From NCBI GenBank assembly GCA_905235825.1, contig CAJONH010000054.1:1-5640 (forward strand): a stretch of 5,640 nucleotides of DNA, in the 5' to 3' direction. Source of the DNA: Candidatus Gastranaerophilales bacterium (GTDB lineage Bacteria > Cyanobacteriota > Vampirovibrionia > Gastranaerophilales > Gastranaerophilaceae). Of this stretch, positions 1 to 4,322 are shown in pieces; positions within the stretch are counted from its first letter, which is position 1; each line of letters begins with the position of its first letter. A program made the position numbers and the translations under genes. A model generated the notes under the pieces. That model had not been told where the DNA came from and made no database searches. It saw nothing but the letters and a program-made list of their open reading frames with translations.

Positions 1-20
1 AGTTTTTCTTTTTTTATCAT
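1..20 (-). CDS. Possible start of a divergent gene (N-terminal fragment)
   Basis: A minus-strand promoter at 41-69 points toward the left edge, and the first ATG downstream of it on that strand lies at 20-18. It opens a frame reading M-I-K-K-E-K before the window ends. A weak Shine-Dalgarno-like GTGGG sits 8 bases upstream of this ATG (complement of 29-33). The predicted transcript leader would be only about 14 bases, so the true start could instead lie beyond the window. Too little is visible to suggest a product; what I can support is that something is probably transcribed leftward from here. Confidence 0.3.
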
Positions 21-28
21 GATAAAAA
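11..28. repeat. 18-bp perfect palindrome
   Basis: The sequence TTTTTATCATGATAAAAA reads identically on both strands, with CATG at its centre. It covers the possible minus-strand start codon and lies downstream of the leftward promoter. The T-run comes before the stem and the A-run after it on either strand, which is the wrong order for an intrinsic terminator. An operator for a dimeric regulator, or chance in AT-rich DNA, are the remaining readings. Confidence 0.5.
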
Positions 29-40
29 CCCACTTACTTT

Positions 41-69
41 ATTATACTATATTTTTAAAAATTTTTCAA
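41..69 (-). promoter_or_regulatory. Leftward sigma70-type promoter
   Basis: On the minus strand the -35 box is TTGAAA (complement of 64-69; 5 of 6 consensus bases), the spacer is exactly 17 bp (47-63), and the -10 box is a perfect TATAAT (complement of 41-46). Transcription would start near position 34 and run toward position 1. It is divergent from the promoter at 72-100, with only 2 bp between the two -35 boxes. The match is as good as any in the window, but AT-rich DNA yields such matches by chance. Confidence 0.55.
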
Positions 70-80
70 AATTGAAAAAT
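61..80. repeat. Inverted repeat holding both divergent -35 boxes
   Basis: Nine-base arms ATTTTTCAA (61-69) and TTGAAAAAT (72-80) are perfect reverse complements around a central AA. Each arm carries the TTGAAA -35 box of one of the two divergent promoters, so the symmetry may simply reflect the paired promoters. It could also be an operator through which one dimeric regulator controls both directions. The sequence alone does not separate these. Confidence 0.6.
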
Positions 81-100
81 AGTGCATTTTAATGTAAAAT
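72..100 (+). promoter_or_regulatory. Rightward sigma70-type promoter of the ATPase-folD operon
   Basis: The -35 box TTGAAA (72-77), a 17-bp spacer and the -10 box TAAAAT (95-100) each match 5 of 6 consensus bases. The expected transcription start is near 107, leaving a leader of about 18 bases that contains the GGAGA ribosome binding site at 116-120. With so short a leader there is no room for a riboswitch or attenuator. Any regulation would therefore act at the promoter, possibly through the inverted repeat at 61-80. Confidence 0.6.
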
Positions 101-124
101 AGAAATAACAAAAATGGAGATTTA

Positions 125-880
125 ATGACTGTATCAATTGCCGTAACGGGAAAGAGCGGAAGCGGAAAGACAACTATAGTAAAAGCATTATGGAATGTAA
201 TAAGGAAAAAACATCCGGATAAAACCGTACTTTTATTTGATAATGATTTAACGTCGGAACTCGGACACAGTTTTGGCAGGGATATAAGACAAACCATATA
301 CGGAATAAGAAGCGGGAAGCATGAATATAAAACAGGTATTCCCGAAAATATGACAAAACAAGAGTTTATTGAATGGGCTTTAGAGGACATCCTTGAACCG
401 ATTGATGATAATACTGATATAATCGTTTCATGGCTTGTGGGTTCTAAAGATTGCAGATGTCCGATTACAAAACAGCTTAACGATGCTCTTGTAAAACTAA
501 TATCCAGATATGATTTCGTAATTTTTGATTGTGAATTTGACCTCAAATATTTATATCAGCTTGTAGATATACCGATAAACGTAACATTGGTTATTGCACA
601 TCCTAATGAAGCCTCGGTAAATCTTGCAAAAAGAATTGAAGAATACAGTGCAAAATATGCGGCAGGCGAACAGCTCGGAGTTATTCTGAATAAAGTTAAC
701 AAACAAGACATGGAGCCTTTATTGGAACTTCTAAAAAAATATGATTTGGCTACACTGGGAACTATTCCGAAAGATAATGAATTAAAACTGCACAGAATAA
801 CTAAAGAATCCGCTATCGTTGAAAATGCAGTCGAACAATTATATTACAGATTAAATATACCTCAGGAACGAGGTGAGTAA
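125..880 (+). CDS. CooC/MinD-family P-loop ATPase with Cys-x-Cys metal motif
   Basis: This is a 251-residue cytoplasmic ATPase of the SIMIBI (MinD/NifH/CooC) class. Residues 9-17 are a deviant Walker A loop, GKSGSGKTT. It keeps the signature lysine (Lys10) and the P-loop lysine (Lys15), although CooC proteins usually read GKGGVGKTT. A switch I-like FDND lies at 38-41, where CooC normally has DADPN. A Cys-x-Cys followed by Pro (Cys110, Cys112) sits where CooC carries the cysteines that bind metal at the dimer interface. Walker B/switch II is YDFVIFDCE (129-137): Asp-x-Glu is kept, but the following Ala-Gly and His of CooC are lost. An adenine-binding-type NKV is at 189-191. The family uses ATP hydrolysis in metal-centre maturation, classically nickel insertion into CO dehydrogenase. 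The start is fixed by GGAGA 5 bases upstream. It is translationally coupled to folD. The family call is firm; the client protein is unknown, and a non-nickel role is possible. Confidence 0.8.
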   Translation: MTVSIAVTGKSGSGKTTIVKALWNVIRKKHPDKTVLLFDNDLTSELGHSFGRDIRQTIYGIRSGKHEYKTGIPENMTKQEFIEWALEDILEPIDDNTDIIVSWLVGSKDCRCPITKQLNDALVKLISRYDFVIFDCEFDLKYLYQLVDIPINVTLVIAHPNEASVNLAKRIEEYSAKYAAGEQLGVILNKVNKQDMEPLLELLKKYDLATLGTIPKDNELKLHRITKESAIVENAVEQLYYRLNIPQERGE

Positions 881-1728
881 TGGCAGTAATTCTTGACGGA
901 AGAACTTTTGCAAATGAAATTTGCGAAGAATTGAAATCAGAAGTTCAAAAACTGGCAAAAAAACCAAAACTTGCAGTTATACTTGCCGGAAATAATCCTG
1001 CAAGTCAGATTTATGTAAAAAATAAACAAAAAAAAGCCGAATATATCGGTTTTGAATCTGTTGTAATTTCTCTGCCCTCTGATGTTACGGAAGAAAATCT
1101 TCTTGAACATATTTATATATTAAATGAAGATGATGATATAAACGGAATTTTGGTTCAATTGCCTTTACCTGCCGGAATTAATCAGCAGCGTATTATTGAA
1201 GCTATTGAACCCGTAAAAGACTGCGACGGATTTACCTCTTATAATTTCGGTCGATTGGCTTTAGGTTATAAACCTTATGTATATCCCTGCACACCAAAAG
1301 GAATAATAAAACTTATAGAACATTATAATATTCAAACCGAAGGATTTAATGCGGTTGTAATAGGACGTTCAAATATAGCAGGTAAACCAATTTCAATGCT
1401 TTTACAGCAAAAAAATGCAACGGTAACAATAGCTCACAGTTACACCAAAAATTTGAAAGAGCTTGCTAAAACGGCAGATATACTAATTTCAGCAATAGGC
1501 AGACCCGATTTTATAAAAGGAGATTTTATAAAAGAAAATGCCGTAATTATTGATGTAGGTATTAATAGAACCGATTCTGGAATTAAAGGCGATGTTGATT
1601 TCAACGGATGTTTAAATAAAGCGGCATATATAACTCCCGTTCCGGGCGGCATCGGGCCTATGACTATTGCAATGTTAATGGAAAATACGTTAGAACTTTA
1701 TAAAATTCAGCGTTCTTTTAAAAATTAA
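880..1728 (+). CDS. folD: Bifunctional methylenetetrahydrofolate dehydrogenase / methenyltetrahydrofolate cyclohydrolase
   Basis: FolD oxidises 5,10-methylene-THF to 5,10-methenyl-THF with NADP and then hydrolyses it to 10-formyl-THF, feeding purine and formyl-Met-tRNA synthesis. The protein is complete at 282 residues, the normal family length. The catalytic motif YVKNK at 45-49 supplies the Tyr and Lys of the active site. VQLPLP at 92-97 holds the conserved Gln, KDCDGF at 113-118 the folate-binding Asp, and PCTPKGI at 136-142 is the conserved domain junction. The Rossmann signature GRSNIAGKP is at 162-170 and PVPGGIGPMT at 253-262. The start overlaps the previous stop by one base (TAATG), and GAGGTGA at 870-876 acts as ribosome binding site inside the upstream gene, so translation is coupled. 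Folate enzymes and CooC-like ATPases meet in the Wood-Ljungdahl pathway, but folD is near-universal, so the pairing alone does not show that pathway. Confidence 0.97.
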   Translation: MAVILDGRTFANEICEELKSEVQKLAKKPKLAVILAGNNPASQIYVKNKQKKAEYIGFESVVISLPSDVTEENLLEHIYILNEDDDINGILVQLPLPAGINQQRIIEAIEPVKDCDGFTSYNFGRLALGYKPYVYPCTPKGIIKLIEHYNIQTEGFNAVVIGRSNIAGKPISMLLQQKNATVTIAHSYTKNLKELAKTADILISAIGRPDFIKGDFIKENAVIIDVGINRTDSGIKGDVDFNGCLNKAAYITPVPGGIGPMTIAMLMENTLELYKIQRSFKN

Positions 1729-1745
1729 TTTTTTATGGACTTTTT

Positions 1746-1774
1746 TTGAATTTTAATTAAAGAAACTACATAAA
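1746..1774 (+). promoter_or_regulatory. Weak candidate promoter for the hypothetical gene-radA pair
   Basis: TTGAAT (1746-1751), a 17-bp spacer and CATAAA (1769-1774; 4 of 6 consensus bases) have the same geometry as the two stronger promoters in the window. Transcription would start near 1781, about 32 bases before the next start codon. The -10 match is poor and overlaps a possible terminator hairpin, so readthrough from folD is an alternative source of transcript. Confidence 0.3.
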
Positions 1775-1787
1775 GATATGTTTTTTT
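1768..1787 (+). terminator. Weak candidate intrinsic terminator after folD
   Basis: ACATA (1768-1772) and TATGT (1777-1781) can pair across an AAGA loop, followed directly by a run of T to 1787. The layout suits an intrinsic terminator, but the stem is only 5 bp with one G-C pair, so it would be unstable. It lies 40 bases after the folD stop, in the right place for an operon end, and overlaps the candidate -10 box of the next gene. Confidence 0.2.
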
Positions 1788-1812
1788 AATGTATGCATGT
1801 TAATTTATAGTT

Positions 1813-2847
1813 ATGCCGATAAATAATTCAGGTTCATTTTTTAATAATTTTCAAAACGGATATAATTTTGCACAGCAAAATATACCAAATCCGCAAAGTG
1901 CATCTGCCGCACAAAATAATGCACCTGTTTCTCCGTTACAAAATTTTGTTCCTGCACCTTTGCAGCAGCAAAATCAGCAGACACCGTTAATGAATGTTCT
2001 TACTAACACTGTTTCACAGCTGAAATCAACTGCAAATGAACCGGCATTACTTAACGAGCAGCAAACAATTAATATGGTAAAAGACCTGCTTAAATTTCCC
2101 AAAGAGTTTGAACAGCTGGTTGCACGTTTAACAACAGATGCAAAATTGAATAATCAGCAAACGGCACTTCTTTTATTAGCTTCAAATATGAATTTATCAC
2201 AGCTTTCCTCCGTACTTCAAAACAGTTCAAAAGAAGCTATGTCTAATCTTTATAAAATGCTGGCAAATTATAATCAAATGGGTGTCAGCATGAAAGACGA
2301 ACAACTCTCACATTTAACAAAAATAATTTCTTTTGTTTCGGCGGCTTCGACTTCCGATGTTCAAAGTCTTAAAACCGCTATGCTTATGTATTTACCGTGG
2401 CTGCCGTTAACTAATCCCGATACATTTAAACTCGAAATCGGAACGGCAGGTTCTACGGATGAAGAAGCTATTGGACTTGACAGCGTCGGAATATTGCTTT
2501 CCACTAAAAATTACGGAAATTTACAAGCTCAGATTTTAAAAACCGATGAAGACGGAATAAAAATAGAGGTTATATCATCTGAAACATTTCCTTTAAAAGA
2601 ATTTACGGAATTAATGAAACTTGAAAGCAAACGCTACAGTATTAACATTAATTTTGATTTAGCGGTTAAACCCGAATTTAATAAAGACAAAGCAGAAAAA
2701 TCGGAAACGGAAGTGTTTTTAAATACAAGCCCGGGAGTAAATCCTTTTTTACTTTTAATTTCAAATGCATTGATAAAAAATGTACATGAGATTGATGAAA
2801 AAGAACATTCAAGATGGCAGGAAAAAGAGAAAAACGAAAATGGCTAA
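1813..2847 (+). CDS. Uncharacterised Asn/Gln-rich protein, possibly FliK-like
   Basis: I do not recognise this 344-residue protein with confidence. Residues 1-60 are low complexity, with 23 Asn or Gln plus many Pro, Ala and Phe, and look disordered. Residues 78-190 are mostly predicted helical and rich in Leu, Gln and Ser. LPWLPLTNPDTFKLEIG begins at 194, and residues 220-285 look like alternating strands and helix (GILLSTKNYGNLQAQIL at 226-242). This order, a disordered front, a helical middle and a compact beta-rich end after a Leu-Pro motif, recalls flagellar hook-length protein FliK. No flagellar gene is nearby, so this is a weak fold guess. The tail contains NPFLLLISNALI (310-321) and a charged end. 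There is no signal peptide or clear membrane segment. No Shine-Dalgarno precedes the ATG; the next in-frame Met is at residue 60. The last 8 bases overlap radA, indicating co-translation. Confidence 0.7.
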   Translation: MPINNSGSFFNNFQNGYNFAQQNIPNPQSASAAQNNAPVSPLQNFVPAPLQQQNQQTPLMNVLTNTVSQLKSTANEPALLNEQQTINMVKDLLKFPKEFEQLVARLTTDAKLNNQQTALLLLASNMNLSQLSSVLQNSSKEAMSNLYKMLANYNQMGVSMKDEQLSHLTKIISFVSAASTSDVQSLKTAMLMYLPWLPLTNPDTFKLEIGTAGSTDEEAIGLDSVGILLSTKNYGNLQAQILKTDEDGIKIEVISSETFPLKEFTELMKLESKRYSININFDLAVKPEFNKDKAEKSETEVFLNTSPGVNPFLLLISNALIKNVHEIDEKEHSRWQEKEKNENG

Positions 2848-4210
2848 AGTTAAAACAAAGTGGGTATGCCAAAATTGTGCTTATGAATCTCCCAGATATA
2901 TAGGAAAATGTCCTGATTGCGGAAGCTGGGGAACATTAACGGAAGAAGTTGAAGTAAAAGAAACCTCAAATAGCAGACAAAGTGTTATAATTGATGACAG
3001 CCCCGTTTGTTTAATTAATGAAATAGAAATAACGGAAAACATTAGAGTTTCAAGCGGATTTGAAGAATTTGACAGGGTTTTGGGCGGTGGACTTGTTCAA
3101 GGTTCCCTTGTTCTTTTAGCGGGCGATCCGGGGATAGGTAAATCAACTCTCATTCTTCAAACAGCGGGTAATATATGTAAACAGGGTAAAAAACTTTTAT
3201 ATGTTTGTGCGGAAGAATCAGGTTCACAGGTAAAATTAAGAGCAAAAAGACTTAATGTAAATACAGATAATCTTTATGTATATTCTCAAACAAATCTTGA
3301 GGCGGTTTTAAAGCAAATTGACGACATTAAACCTGAAATTCTCGTAATAGATTCAATTCAATCAGTTTATACTCCAAATATTACAAGTTCGTCAGGAAGT
3401 GTATCTCAAATAAGAGAATGTACAAACCTTTTAACTGATACGGCTAAAAATAAAAACATTACCGTTATTGTAATAGGTCATGTTACAAAAGACGGAAATA
3501 TAGCAGGGCCGAAGGTATTGGAACACATGGTAGATACCGTCATATATTTTGAAGGTGACAGATATAAATCACAAAGACTTCTTCGTGCTATAAAAAATCG
3601 TTTCGGCTCAACTAATGAAATAGGTATTTTTAATATGGCAGAATCGGGATTAGAAGAAGTTACAAATCCCGGCGAGCTTTTTATGAAAGAAAGAGGAAAT
3701 AATTCGGCTCCGGGCAGTGTCATTATTGCCGCAAACGAAGGTACAAGGGCTTTGCTTGTTGAAATTCAGGCACTTGTCGGAACAACTTCATATCCTTCTC
3801 CCAGACGGGTAGGAACAGGAATTGAATTTAACAGGCTCTTACAAATTATTGCAGTACTTGAAAAACGTATAGGGATTAATCTTTCCAAACACGATGTATA
3901 TGTAAATGTAACAGGCGGTATTGAAATTGATGAACCTGCCGCAGATTTAGGCATAGCACTTGCAATTGCAACATGTTTTAGAGATGTAACCGTTGACAGT
4001 GATTGTGTAATAATAGGAGAAATAAGTCTTTCGGGGGAAATAAGAAACGTCAATAATCTTGAAAAACGTATTTATGAAGCTCAAAAATTGGGATTTAAAA
4101 AAGCTATTGTTCCTAAATTTAATCACAAAAAAGAAGATAAATTCGATATTGAGGTTATAGAAGTTCCCCGATTAATGGATGCTATCGTAAAATGCGTTTC
4201 AAAAAAATAA
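2840..4210 (+). CDS. radA: DNA repair ATPase RadA (Sms)
   Basis: RadA is a RecA-related, DnaB-like motor that extends D-loops and processes branch structures during recombinational repair and transformation. The 456-residue protein is complete and of normal length. A four-cysteine zinc finger comes first (Cys10, Cys13, Cys24, Cys27). The RecA-like core has Walker A GDPGIGKST at 95-103, Walker B ILVIDSIQ at 167-174 and the RadA-specific KNRFG at 252-256. The C-terminal third is the Lon-protease-like domain, with EPAADLGIA (365-373) where Lon has its catalytic Ser region, so it is expected to be proteolytically inert, as in other RadA proteins. I chose ATG 2840 because MAKVKTKWVCQ is the standard RadA beginning; an in-frame ATG at 2780 would add a 20-residue basic leader unlike the family. 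AGAGA at 2826-2830 is a modest ribosome site. The start overlaps the upstream stop in ATGGCTAA, so translation is probably coupled. Confidence 0.96.
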   Translation: MAKVKTKWVCQNCAYESPRYIGKCPDCGSWGTLTEEVEVKETSNSRQSVIIDDSPVCLINEIEITENIRVSSGFEEFDRVLGGGLVQGSLVLLAGDPGIGKSTLILQTAGNICKQGKKLLYVCAEESGSQVKLRAKRLNVNTDNLYVYSQTNLEAVLKQIDDIKPEILVIDSIQSVYTPNITSSSGSVSQIRECTNLLTDTAKNKNITVIVIGHVTKDGNIAGPKVLEHMVDTVIYFEGDRYKSQRLLRAIKNRFGSTNEIGIFNMAESGLEEVTNPGELFMKERGNNSAPGSVIIAANEGTRALLVEIQALVGTTSYPSPRRVGTGIEFNRLLQIIAVLEKRIGINLSKHDVYVNVTGGIEIDEPAADLGIALAIATCFRDVTVDSDCVIIGEISLSGEIRNVNNLEKRIYEAQKLGFKKAIVPKFNHKKEDKFDIEVIEVPRLMDAIVKCVSKK

Positions 4211-4259
4211 TGTAGTTTACTCATAAATCCGTTTTTTAATTAATTTTTTGAAAGCTTTT
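4194..4259 (+). terminator. Low-confidence long-loop hairpin at the end of radA
   Basis: TTTCAAAAAA (4197-4206), spanning the last codons of radA, is the exact reverse complement of TTTTTTGAAA (4244-4253). The flanking GC at 4194-4195 can pair with GC at 4254-4255 if one G is bulged. A run of four T follows. The 37-base loop and A-T-dominated stem make it a poor terminator. Its right arm is also the -35 region of the ilvD promoter. No better terminator is visible after radA. Confidence 0.2.
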
Positions 4260-4276
4260 ATTCATTTTTATATACT
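4248..4276 (+). promoter_or_regulatory. Sigma70-type promoter of ilvD
   Basis: TTGAAA (4248-4253), a 17-bp spacer and TATACT (4271-4276) each match 5 of 6 consensus bases. Transcription would start near 4283, giving a leader of about 40 bases, too short for a T-box or leader-peptide attenuator of the kind often found on branched-chain amino acid genes. A perfect TATAAT at 4283-4288 could act as an alternative -10 box, but it has only a poor -35 match (ATTCAT at 4260-4265). Confidence 0.65.
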
Positions 4277-4309
4277 TTATATTATAATTGACAATAAAAC
4301 CCGCACAAA

Positions 4310-4315
4310 AAGGAG
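4310..4315 (+). promoter_or_regulatory. Strong ribosome binding site of ilvD
   Basis: AAGGAG lies 7 bases before the ATG at 4323 and fixes that start. It is the best Shine-Dalgarno match in the window. The 11 bases GGAGATTTAAT that begin here also occur at 116-126 before the ATPase gene. Confidence 0.85.
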
Positions 4316-4322
4316 ATTTAAT

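Noticed and set aside
114..125. Three-codon open frame ATG-GAG-ATT-TAA overlapping the ATPase start
   Set aside because: Its ATG merely overlaps the Shine-Dalgarno region and it would have no ribosome site of its own in an 18-base leader; coincidence is the simplest reading.
55..546. Minus-strand open frame of 163 codons
   Set aside because: It lies antisense to the conserved ATPase gene, and its translation is a Ser/Leu/Phe-rich sequence typical of an antisense shadow, with no recognisable motif.
1720..1733. AAAAATTAATTTTT palindrome at the folD stop codon as a terminator
   Set aside because: It is entirely A/T with no stable stem, and such palindromes are expected by chance in this composition.
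2780..2839. Upstream in-frame ATG adding 20 residues to RadA
   Set aside because: The extra segment is a basic stretch overlapping the preceding gene, and RadA proteins normally begin at MAKxKT followed by the zinc finger, matching the ATG at 2840.
3478..4053. Minus-strand open frames inside radA
   Set aside because: Both are opposite highly conserved RadA coding sequence and show no ribosome site or domain features.
4288..4293. Perfect TTGACA as a second -35 box before ilvD
   Set aside because: At 17 bp downstream the sequence is the GGAGAT of the ribosome binding site, not a -10 box.
4211..4322. Riboswitch, T-box or leader-peptide attenuator before ilvD
   Set aside because: The likely leader is about 40 bases, with no Leu/Ile/Val-rich short frame and no terminator/antiterminator pair.
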